Source: Ligula intestinalis
Taxonomy: Eukaryota > Platyhelminthes > Cestoda > Diphyllobothriidea > Diphyllobothriidae
DNA: 64,000 bases
Direction: 5' to 3'
Assembly: GCA_036362985.1 (NCBI GenBank)
Contig: JAYGXS010000004.1
Location: 16,868,235 to 16,932,234, forward strand
The position numbers were made by a program, and so were the translations under genes. The notes under the pieces were generated by a model that was given only the letters and a program-made list of their open reading frames with translations, searched no databases and was not told the DNA's origin. Numbering within the stretch: position 1 is the stretch's first letter; each line of letters begins with the position of its first letter. Below are positions 10,086 through 19,617 of this stretch, one piece after another.

Positions 10086-10510
10086 CCCCCTCGTCGTCAT
10101 CATCTTCAGCCATCGCAGTTTACACTGTAGGCTGCGAACAACACTTCTATCGCTACGTTCGGTCAACGGTCCCTAACTTTAGACCTCGGGCTTCGTCGCC
10201 GCTTCCAATGGGTCTTCATCCAGGCTTAAGTCCAGTCACCTATCATTTGAGCGGATTTTCTGTCACAGTTCAGCCTCACAGTTGACCTTAAACATCAGAA
10301 GTTGCTATATCCTACCACTCAGCTGTTTACTGTTGGGGTAGTTTCGCGTGAGCCTTCCGCTGGCATCCACTTAGCTGTGCCAAGCCCGCCATTTTCTGAC
10401 ATCTTGAGGGATTACCCTTCCCTTTCTTAGCCCTGTCAGTTAACGGAGCAGGTTCAACACGCCATTGCCACCATATCACTACCACCGGCAGACCGTTCCA
10501 TGCTCATCCG
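10086..10510 (+). pseudogene. Gypsy G protease remainder and linker to RT
   Basis: The protease frame can be followed with interruptions through LTLDLGLRRRFQWVFIQA and FSLTVDLKHQKLLYP, consistent with the C-terminal half of a retroviral-type aspartic protease. Several in-frame stops are present. The RT frame opens at about 10511 with [19 protein letters not shown]. Confidence 0.5.
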
Positions 10511-11251
10511 CGTAGGCTTCATCCTGAGAAGCTGCAAATCGCGAAGAATGAATTCGAGCACTTATTGAATTTTGGGATTATCTGTCCTTCGTCCAGTCCA
10601 TGGGCTTCACCACTGCGCATGGTTCCCAAAAAGTCATCCGATGATTGGCGGCCATGCGGTGATTATCGTGCTCTTAATCGAACTACCGTCCCGAACCGGT
10701 ACCCGATTCCCCATATTCATGACTTTTCCCACATGTTGGCAGGAAAGACGATTTTTTCCAAGGTTGACCTCGTGCGAGCATATCACCAAATACCGGTTGC
10801 GGAGGAGGACATCCCTAAAACCGCCGTCATGACCCCGTTCAGCCTGTTTGAATTCCTTCGCATGCCTTTTGGTTTGCGGAACGCGGCCCAAACGTTTCAG
10901 CGTTTTGTCGATGACATTTTACGCGGTGTCTCCTTCGCGTTCGTGTACATCGACGACATCCTTGTCGCAAGCTCGTCACCCAAGGAACACGTTAAACACT
11001 AACGCCAAGTTTTCGATCGTTTTCAGCAAAATATTCTACAGCTAAACGTCGATAAGTGTCTTTTTGGCGTCACTTCTCTGGATTTTCTTGGCCATCATCT
11101 TGACCAAAACGGGATCACACCCCTCCCAGAGAAGGTGCAAAGCGTGTTGTCTTTTCCAGCCCCAAAGTCCATAACTCAGCTCTGCCGTTTCATCAGCCTA
11201 ATCAACTACTACCGGCGTTTCATACCAAATTGAGCCGTTACTCTGGCACCT
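10511..11251 (+). pseudogene. Gypsy G reverse transcriptase
   Basis: The frame reads [72 protein letters not shown] and the catalytic box [12 protein letters not shown] stop at 11000-11002 follows KEHVKH, after which the same frame continues with VFDRFQQNILQLNVDKCLFG, LDFLGHHLDQNGI and INYYRRFIPN, then a second stop at about 11233. The catalytic Asp residues are intact, and two nonsense codons separate RT from RNase H. Confidence 0.85.
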
Positions 11252-12484
11252 TTGACGGATCTTTTGAAGTCAAAGACCCAGTTGCTCCAAGTTTTACCCA
11301 GTGCTCTTGAAGCATTCGAGGCAGCCAAGAAAGCACTCGCGAATGTCACCTTGCTTCATCATCTGAGCGCCGATGCTGATACACAGCTTATTCTGACCAC
11401 CGATGCCTCAAACATTGACGTTGGCGCAGTTCTGCAGCAACAGGTCCACGGACAGTTGCAGCCACTAGCCTTCTTCTTCCAGAAGCTTCAGCCGGCGCAG
11501 ACTCGCTTAAGTACTTTCTCACGTGAACTTCCCCCCATTTACCTGGCCATCCGACATTGCCAGGTCCACATGGATCACGAACCTCTCACTTACGCCATCA
11601 AAGATAGGCCAGATCGATATTCGCCACGTGAAGCACGTCACCTTGACTACATCTGTCAATTCACCTCAGGCATGCGCTATGTCCACGGTAATGAGAATTT
11701 CATTGCTGATGCCTTGTGCCATACAGAGGTTAACGCTCTTATCACCACGTTAGACCTGGTTAAGCTTGCGGAAGCACAGGCGCTTGATGATTCCATCATT
11801 GAAATGCTTGTGTCTTCTGTGCTTCATCTACGTGAGGCTCCTCTCCCCGCGGCACCAGGCTCTTTCGTGTGTGATTTTTCTACAGGTTCCCCTCGTCCTG
11901 TAGTACCCCAATCCTACCGGAAGGTTGAGTTCGACGACTTCCATTCGCTATCCCACCCCGGTGTTCGTGCCGGCCGCAAACTCATCGCAGCCCGTTTCGT
12001 CTGGCCAAAGATGAACACCGACATTGCTACCTGGACCAGCCAGTGCTCAGCCTGTCAAAAGAATAAGATCCAAAGACACACCGTTTCAACTCCAAGCACG
12101 TTCGCAGTTCCCGACGCCCGTTTTCAACACGTCCACATGGATTTAGTCGGACCGTTACCCCCATCTCGCGGTTTCACGCACATTCTGACCGCTATTGATC
12201 GTTTCACACGATGGTCAATCACTGTTCCTATCTCGAATACCCCGGCAGAGAATATTGCCATGGTTTTCCTTACGCACTGGATAGCCAACTTCAGTGATCC
12301 AGCTAACCTCACCACTGACAGCGGAAGTCAGTTTACATCTGCACTCTTCCGTGAGTTCACCAAACTGGTTGGGTGCTCGCATATCACCACCACTGCATAT
12401 CACCCAGCATCAAATGGCCTCGTGGAACGCCTTCACCGACAGTTTAAGTCCGCGCTGATGTCCCAACCTGCCCCACACATCTAG
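11252..12484 (+). CDS. Gypsy G RNase H and integrase (410-codon open segment of a broken pol)
   Basis: The RNase H part opens with LLHHLSADADTQLILTTDAS, where the DAS carries a catalytic Asp, then GAVLQQQ, RLSTFSRELPPIYLAI and RYVHGNENFIADAL. The integrase follows. Its HHCC zinc finger is FHSLSHPGVRAGR through CSACQK (about residues 225-275), and its core has HMDLVGPLPPS (first Asp), LTTDSGSQF (second Asp) and HPASNGLVERLHRQ (Glu), so the DDE triad is complete. The segment has no stop for 410 codons but begins after a nonsense codon and ends at 12482-12484, so it cannot be made as a full Pol without readthrough. Confidence 0.85.
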   Translation: MTDLLKSKTQLLQVLPSALEAFEAAKKALANVTLLHHLSADADTQLILTTDASNIDVGAVLQQQVHGQLQPLAFFFQKLQPAQTRLSTFSRELPPIYLAIRHCQVHMDHEPLTYAIKDRPDRYSPREARHLDYICQFTSGMRYVHGNENFIADALCHTEVNALITTLDLVKLAEAQALDDSIIEMLVSSVLHLREAPLPAAPGSFVCDFSTGSPRPVVPQSYRKVEFDDFHSLSHPGVRAGRKLIAARFVWPKMNTDIATWTSQCSACQKNKIQRHTVSTPSTFAVPDARFQHVHMDLVGPLPPSRGFTHILTAIDRFTRWSITVPISNTPAENIAMVFLTHWIANFSDPANLTTDSGSQFTSALFREFTKLVGCSHITTTAYHPASNGLVERLHRQFKSALMSQPAPHI

Positions 12485-13117
12485 GGCGAAAACTTGCTGT
12501 TCGTCCTCCTCGGCATTTGCTCAGCTGTTAAGGAAGACATTCAATGCACTGCCGCCGATCTCGTTTACGGCACATCCCTCCGTTTACCTGATGAGCTCGT
12601 GCAGTCTTCCTCCGTCACCCCTGAGGCCAACAACAACTTCGTGCAACAGCTGCAGCAACGCAAAGCCGCACTGCGCCCAACCCCCACACGCGCGACACCT
12701 CGACACGTTTTCGTGCACGACGACTTGCACACAACCCCATTCGTGTTTGTCCGGCACGACGCGGTTCGCAGGCCCCTTTGCCCACCAAAGATAGTCCCTC
12801 CAAAGTGCTTGGACGGAAGGACAAATATTTCGTCATTCAAAAGGCTGATGCTACTGATACGGGCTCCACCGACAGACGGAAACCGGCCTACGTTGAATGC
12901 ACGACACCATCACCTGGTCTGTCCACTTCCACCGCACCTTCGCCCTGCACTCCACCTGCTGCCCCCAACCCGCCGCCACCATCCTCACCCGAACCTACCC
13001 CCACCCCTCGCACTCCCCCTCCCACCTCTTCCCCACCTTCCACTCGTTCTGGTAGGCATGTTCGTTTTCCTACGAACTTGCAAGACTTTGTTGTTTAACC
13101 TTTTTGCAAATAAATAA
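12485..13117 (+). pseudogene. Gypsy G integrase C-terminus and proline-rich tail
   Basis: After the stop at 12484 one frame continues with DIQCTAADLVYGTSLRLPDE, the standard end of gypsy integrase cores (AAxLVYGxxLRLPGE). A shift near 12775 moves to the frame with KVLGRKDKYFVI and a long Pro/Thr/Ser-rich tail, ending at SGRHVRFPTNLQDFVV and a stop at 13096-13098. The VRFP ending is typical of this group. Confidence 0.75.
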
Positions 13118-13785
13118 ATAAATAGATTTTATATTTTAGGCCCCAAGGGTCTCGTCAGTGCAAATTAATTGCTGTGGAAAAATAAATACAAAGTCGATAA
13201 ATGCTGCTCTCCGTGAAACAACCACATAGTCATCGGGAACGTTCAGTAGTGTTGATAGATTAATTCATTTTCACCAACATATCGTCGTTTTAAACTAGAA
13301 GTCAACACTCTCTGAAACGCATGGTGAACTAAGGAGGAAGCAGTGGAAAAAAACTCCTACCATTAAAGCTTGGGGGAAGTTCAGCGAACCCGTGCTTAAA
13401 AAAACAAAACATAGGAGGAAAAAACTGCTTCAACAAAATTAAGGGGGTTGGTTGAGAGGATTGATTGTAGTGAAAATGAGACAGGACTGTTGATGATAAC
13501 GTCTGAGAGTTGGAAACGCTTCTTGTAATTGGAGAAATCATATAACAGAGAGGCTGTCGTTCACCACTGTAACACCACCCGACTGGCTTCATGATCAACC
13601 GTCAGGGAGGTGAGACCGGAGGAGGCCATCGCGGGCAAAAGGGTTGGCAAGAGAGTAATCGGCAGAGGTCACCTGATCATCAAAGAAACGCCGGAAAGCG
13701 ACATTGTAGACTGCGGAGTCCAGCGACGACATGGCGAAAATAGCAGAACTGCCATGGGTCAAGGTCATTGGTCAAGGTCAAGGTA
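13118..13785. other. No recognisable gene between gypsy G and LINE C1
   Basis: An AATAAATAAATAAATAG run at about 13109-13126 follows the gypsy tail. A GGTCAAGG tandem lies at 13757-13783, directly before LINE C1. The short frames show no domain. Confidence 0.4.
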
Positions 13786-14210
13786 AAGGCGCGCAACTTA
13801 TCTTTCAAAGCTAAGTAACATAGATATTTTTATCAGATTTCCTCGTTACTTGCTGAATTTACTAGCTAAATTGTTGTTATTTATTTGTATATCTAACCCT
13901 TAAACAACTGCACATACCGGTAGTTGTCTTTTTTACCGATAGGTCAAAATATACATTTTATACTGTTTCACCGACATAGCCTCATTCTAGTTCCGGCAGA
14001 TTCACGTAAAAGGCAACTAATCTAGTGCGTAAATACTGAATAATATCTAAAAATTTGTTACTTTATCAATTAACAGCAAGCAGTAGTTTGTATTACTCGA
14101 TATAATATTAAAGTCACCCTGCGTAGCCTCTTCGGATATTCAAATTTTCTGTCGCAATTTTGTGCATAACTTTGCTTAGAACATATCCTATCACTCACTT
14201 TCTATTCAAT

Positions 14211-15409
14211 ATGATACCCAAGCCACAACTGAGACGTAAATTAACCCGGAATACCAATTCTCCTAATGACAAACCCATCTTAAGCATGAAGAAACTTGAT
14301 CTTGATGCCTTAGACAACTTTAGTAAGCTTTATAACCAATATGCTTGCCTGTTTACGGTCCTTAGTGCCATCTTTGATGGAAAGGTATCCACGCTCACTT
14401 CTCAGCAATGTGAGAAACTAGAGTTTTTCGTCAATATGGTGTCTACTGAGACCCGTGATCGGCAAAAAAGGAATTTTAATTTTCTTTTGAAAAATGCTTC
14501 GAAAGATAAACAACCAATAGATGTTGCTGTTCAGTTTCTTTACTCTTGTGGCTTTAATTTTAAAGTTGCAGAAGCTAAAAGACTCTCATCCCGAAGTAAA
14601 AACCCGCCGATTCTTGTAAAAAAATTTTCGGCGATAGAAGTAGACCTTATATTCTCTCAACATGAGCGGTCAGCCAACTATTAAAGGGAAAATAAACTTT
14701 ACATATGCAGGGATAAAACGCCAATGGAGCGTCGGGTTTTATCTAGAGTAGCAAATGAGAACACTGGCTCCGGTTCCACAAAACCAAAAGTTGTCTCTGA
14801 GGCCGGCCCTCCCGCTCAGGTAAGCCTACATCCCTCTGGGTCAATGTCAGTTTCCCCTGATACTTCTCCCATTCACCTTACTCGTGATTCGAGTGAAATT
14901 GTAGCCTCGTCAAGTCGTTCTCCTTCTAAGCCAACCACGTCTGTGATAGCTTTAACTTCCGATAAACCTATGAACGCCCCTAGTAAATCTACGTCAGTTT
15001 TCAAATTTGGCAATCTGATTACCGATAATTACTCAGTATCTAACAAAGACCCAACTGCTCAAGCTAGCGCTTTTCCTATCCCCAAATTTCATCAACATCC
15101 CCAAATAATTCAGCCAGCTTATAAAATTAACCGTTTTTCAAAACCAGTCATGCTATTTTCGAAGGCAAATTTTCCGTCAAATTTTGATATAATGCCTCAA
15201 AATCCTATATTTATGCCCCCTCCTGGTTTCCCATGCCACACTTCAGCCGCCCTTTCTATGGAGCCCCCTCTAATATGCCTTTCTACAATATGCACCGTTC
15301 ATTTGATGATAATTACTTGACAAACTGTAGACCAGGGCCAATTTGCTTTCCGCCTTTTGTTTCTCCCATGCCGTTTACCTTTCCGCCACCAAGTTTTCCT
15401 TTTTTATGA
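14211..15409 (+). pseudogene. LINE C1 ORF1
   Basis: I take ATG 14211 (MIPKPQLRRKL) as the start, since the upstream extension has no ATG. The protein is about 400 residues. The N-terminal half is helical and charged (LDNFSKLYNQYACLFTVL, LTSQQCEKLEFFVNMV), the middle is Ser/Pro/Thr-rich, and the C-terminus is Met/Pro/Phe-rich (FMPPPGFP). No zinc knuckle is visible. Compared with C2, C1 has a TAA at 14682-14684 and lost one T near 15230, which shifts the frame. The stop TGA at 15407-15409 overlaps the ORF2 ATG. Confidence 0.6.
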
Positions 15410-16192
15410 ATACTGACGAGCGTAACCTGAATCTGAAGGATACGCTCAGTATAGTCTCACTCAATGCGAGATCTGTTGTTAATAAGATGACAGAACTTAA
15501 AACAGTAGCATTTGAGCTTGATCCAGATGTGCTCTGTGTCACTGAATCTTGGACACACTCTCTTATTTCTGACTCGACACTCGCCATAGATAATTATAGT
15601 TTGTACCGACAAGACCGCATTGAAAAGCGTGGCGGTGGTTGCCTTCTTTATATTAAATCATCCTTTGTACATTTCCCGTATCACCTGAGCATTTCGTCAT
15701 TTTCTGGAAATTTTTGTCTGATTTCAGTCATCCTGCCACACAATAAAAAAGCGATAATTTGGTGTGTCTACAATCCTCCCAGTAACTCAAGTAATGTAAT
15801 GCAGCTGTGTGAAATGTTTGAAAAAGTTGCAAAGGACTCAATTCGATGTCAGAATAATTATAGGTGATTTTAATCTGCCAGACATTGACTGGCATACAAA
15901 TACCTGTCCACCAAGATTTCAGAAATTGGTTGACACTATTAACTTTTAAAACATGTCACAACTGGTCAGTTCAGTGACCAGAAAATACAACATATTAGAT
16001 TTAATTTTTACAAATGATGTCCACCCTCTTTTTATGAATTTTCATCGTGATATTTTTGCAAGTGACCATGCCTTAATTCACTGTTGTTTTCCAGTCTCTC
16101 TTTCTAAAAAGCCCGATGTAAAATGCAATAACCTCGAATTTGGTAACGTGAATCATGAATTAGTAAATGATTTCGTAAGTACCGTAGATTAG
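15406..16192 (+). pseudogene. LINE C1 ORF2, endonuclease part
   Basis: Starting at ATG 15406 (MNTDERNLNLKDTLSIVSLN), the domain shows NARSVVNKM, CVTESWTHS (catalytic Glu), RGGGCLLYIKSS, WCVYNPPSN, IIGDFNLPDIDW (in a shifted frame), LDLIFTND and FASDHALIHC (the SDH motif). A one-base insertion near 15835 (GCAAAGGACTC against GCAGAGACTC in C2) and a TAA at about 15948 break it. It ends at the in-frame TAG 16190-16192, shared with C2. Confidence 0.8.
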
Positions 16193-18256
16193 CACAGCAT
16201 ATTTTCAACTAACGATCCCTACTTCTTCCGGGAGCTATGGCAAAACTTTACAGAAAATATTCAGGCTCTTACCCCACTTAAGATTTTTAAATCAAATTCA
16301 GATTCTTCTACTGTGCGACATTTTCGCCAAAATAGACATAAGAAATTACAAAAACAACTTAAGGATACATATAATAGCTCTTTATTAGTTCACTTAAGAA
16401 TAGCGCAAATATTTGAATTAGCGCTTAAAATAAGGCATGCACGAGATAGGCGTAGAGAGGCCACAGCATTAAGTGATGCGAATTCTTCCAGATCAGTTGC
16501 TCAAGTCTTCCGTCTTCGGTCGTCGGCTCAGCTTCAGAAAGTCATTCCACCCTTACTCAATGGCAAAAATCATTTTGTTACAGAGGATTTGGAGAAAGCA
16601 GCGTTGCTAAATTCATTTTTCGCCAAGTTCTTCACCATCAAAACTAGCCCCAGTCCTGTAATCCCCCTGCTGTGTGATTCAAATCTCAGTACCCTTAATT
16701 TCTCACCCGCTTGTATTCAAAAAGAAATAAGTCGTCTTAAAAATTCACATTCGGTAGGAACTGATAACATTCCAAACTCACTCATCAAACAATTAAGAGA
16801 TTTCCCACCCTTACTGAGTAAGTTACTTTCAGTGTTCCTTGAAAATGGCTTTTTCCCGGACTACTGGAAAACTTCTATTATAATTCCCGTATTTAAATCT
16901 GGTTCCCGATCAGATATTCACAATTATCGCGGTGTTCATAAAACGCCCTCTCTGGCTAAACTCTTTGAAAAACTAATTGCCAAAAAAATTACAGATTTCT
17001 GCATCAATAATAACATTCTCAGCTCCTCACAGCATGGCTTTTTACCGGACTGATCTTGTGAAACTTGTCACGTGTCTTTTCTAAATCTACTTACTTCTCT
17101 TCGTAATGATAATCTATCTGTGGTAGTTATCTATTTTGACCTTAGCAAAGCATTTTATAAAGTTCCTCACAGGAGGCTCCTAGCCAAACTAGAGGCTATA
17201 GGATTTCGTAGTCCTTTTACTGACTTCATCAGATCATATCTTTCAAATCGACAACAAAAGGTCTTAGTGGGATCCTCATACTCTACTCCTACCGCAATTT
17301 TGAGTGGTGTCCTTCAAGGTACCGTGCTAGGTCCTCTGCTCTTTTTGCTTTACACAAATGATATCTCATTGAGTGTTAAACACTCCCAATCTTATATTTA
17401 TGCAGATGATCTCAAGTGTGTTTACTCCTTCTCTAACTCTACGGCCGCGAGATGCTTAGAACAAATTCATTCTGATCTGCACGCTCTTTCGACGTGGAGC
17501 TCAACATGGCAGATGGAGTTCTCACCTTCTAAGTGCCGATATATGTGCTTTGGGCCTGAAAGGCTGCCACAACCTGTTATTTTTCAAGGTTACCCAATGA
17601 CTGAATGTTCCAGTATCAAGGACCTAGGATTAAGCTACACCAATAAATTAGACCTTTCTCCTCACGCCGATAGAATTACAGCCAAAGCCGCACAGATTTG
17701 CGGCTTTATCTCTTATAATTTCTATCTTCCTGAAATGAAATTAAGACTTTATCGTATGTTCGTTCTCCCCACCTTAGAATACTGTTGCCCCTTTTTCGGT
17801 CTCATGAATGAAGGTAGCCGTTCAAAAATTGAACAAATTCAAAAACATTTCACACGAAAACTGCTGTATCCGACAGCTTCTAATACTTGCTACTCAAATA
17901 GATGTCAATTAACAAAACTAAGGTTCCTTTGGGTCAGGAGATTGGAAGCAGGCTTTTGTCTCCTTTTTCGGCTTAATAATTGCACAAATTTACCCAGGAC
18001 TTCAGTCATTACCCCCGTCAGCCGTCCCTACAACCTAAGAAACTCGGCACTTGTTATACCCCCTCCTGCATCTTCCTCATGTAAACGCTCTTTGTTTTTT
18101 GCTTCCAGATATAGCTTTCTTTGGAATAACTTTCCAATCGAAATTAGGTCGTTAACTAGATTGTCTACTTTCAAAAAGAGACTGCACATTTATCTTAACA
18201 CTGACTCTATTAACCTTCTATTCTCCTCATCTTTTCCGAGCAGCTCTGATCCATGA
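16193..18256 (+). pseudogene. LINE C1 ORF2, reverse transcriptase part
   Basis: After the TAG at 16190-16192 the same frame continues open. RT motifs are VGTDNIPNSLIKQL, FPDYWKTSIIIPVFKSGS, SSQHGFLPD, IYFDLSKAFYKVPHRRL, GVLQGTVLGPLLFLLYTND and the catalytic box YIYADDLK, followed by the thumb region ending SFPSSSDP. A TGA at 17051-17053 interrupts it where C2 reads DQPCEPC. The YADD box is intact in this copy, unlike C2. Confidence 0.85.
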
Positions 18257-18829
18257 CCCCGAGAAAGGACCATTGGGAATTTAGAAGATCCGCTTGAAAC
18301 TATTCTCTCTGCCTCGTGTCCCCCGAGAACCTAGATGTTTCCATTAACCACCGCTGAATCAAACGAAGCCACGTGGAAGTACTCAGTCTAAAATGCTGTA
18401 GTTTCGTTGATACTCACCTTCATCAGACCACCCACACCTATTTTAGCTCTACTACTATCTTCCTAAGCAGTTTTTTTTCTCTTGCACACTTTTTGAACAT
18501 GGAGGCCCGTTGAATACTGTCTCCATTTTCACTCTTTCTCCATGACCCCGAGAAAGGACCATCGGGAATTTAGGAGATCCGCTTGAAACTATTCTCTCTG
18601 CCTCGTGTCCCCCGAGAACCTAGATGTTTCCATTAACCACCGCTGAATCACACGAAGCCACGCTGAAGTATTCAGTCTAAAATGCTGTAGTTTCGTTGAA
18701 TACTCGCCTTCATCAGACCACATACACCTATTTCTGCTCTATTACTATCATCCTAAGCAGTTTTTTTCTCTTGCACACTTTTTGAACATGGAGGCCCGTT
18801 GAACACTGTCTCCATTTTCACTGTAAGAG
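18252..18829 (+). repeat. 289-bp tandem duplication in the 3' UTR of C1
   Basis: 18252-18540 and 18541-18829 are near-identical direct repeats, each beginning with CATGACCCCGAGAAAGGACC and ending in the TGTCTCCATTTTCACT block. Copy C2 has a single unit (43552-43850). The duplication arose in C1 or its source. Confidence 0.85.
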
Positions 18830-19054
18830 TTTTTTAACTGCCATAATTTTTCGTTTTTAGTTCAAAATTACCTGCAAAAAATTGCTAATGTTGCCTCAAA
18901 AGGACAATTTCTGCTGATATTATTACGACTTTCTACGTCTACTTGCACATATTGTCAAATTATTTTTTGAATTTTTATTTTTTTCGAAATTAACTTTGTA
19001 TAGATAGTGCCGTACTGGCGCTGAAAAATATAAATTCCAAATTCCAAATTCCAT

Positions 19055-19617
19055 AACTAAAGACCATGAAGCCTATCGTCAGGGTTGTATAAAGGAGAAT
19101 GGGGGAAACGGCAATGCTGATTGCAAATATCACTCAAAAGAGGAGCGTTTGTAACCCACCAACGCTGTGGTGGGGAGTTATGTGGGCTCTTGGCTCCACT
19201 TTTGCATTGTTAAAACTTATCAATAACCAATTTTGTTTCAACTCGAATACAACACACAAGCACACTTTCGGTTTTGACGCGTGCCAGCAACTGTCTTGCC
19301 AAACACTCTCCACAGCTCAATTCTCTCCTCACCTGTAGCTGTTTATTTTGCCCTTCAACGACACCTCTCTGGTGATCATTCTCGGGCTCAGAAGAATTCA
19401 GCAACAATTTGCAAATGAGATTTCGCTCAATTTTCACAATCGCGGCCCAACGAACTTGGATCCCGATCTTCATGGAGTCATCCTTTGGCAAGTCGACTGC
19501 TTGACTACTGCCGGCTAGGATCGTGAAGGATCTAAGTGAGTTGTTTCATTTATAATATTCATCGTCATCCTCATATACCGGTTTTTACAATTTTTCCATA
19601 GAATAGTCCTTGGTCTG
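19055..19617. other. No recognisable gene between LINE C1 and LINE D
   Basis: Short frames only and no known motif. The boundary with D is near 19618, where endonuclease coding begins. Confidence 0.35.

Larger units (their letters stand above)
9373..13117 (+). mobile_element. Ty3/gypsy retrotransposon G, downstream part, no LTR seen
   Basis: The order is gag C-terminal part, protease, reverse transcriptase, RNase H, integrase and a proline-rich tail, all on the plus strand, which is the Ty3/gypsy order. The beginning of gag is at 4594-4698, across LINE A. Several stops and frameshifts interrupt pol. I could not find a direct repeat pair that would be LTRs on either side, so the element is LTR-less or truncated. 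It ends near 13098-13117 with VRFPTNLQDFVV and a stop. Confidence 0.8.
13786..19054 (+). mobile_element. CR1-like non-LTR retrotransposon, full-length copy C1
   Basis: Homology to copy C2 (39080-44083) starts at AAGGCGCGCAACTTAT and runs through a 5' UTR, ORF1, ORF2 (endonuclease then reverse transcriptase) and a 3' UTR to a terminal AAATTCC tandem repeat at about 19029-19050. It differs from C2 by a 289-bp tandem duplication in the 3' UTR and scattered nonsense and frameshift changes. The very high identity between C1 and C2 indicates recent activity of the family. No convincing target-site duplication was seen, as is usual for CR1 elements. Confidence 0.85.

Noticed and set aside
12494..13117. 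Proline-rich 207-codon protein as a separate gene
   Set aside because: It is a frame-shifted end of the gypsy integrase. The true tail is in the overlapping frame that ends VRFPTNLQDFVV.
9300..13200. LTRs of gypsy element G
   Set aside because: No direct repeat pair with TG...CA ends was found on either side of the gag-pol sequence, nor left of 4594.
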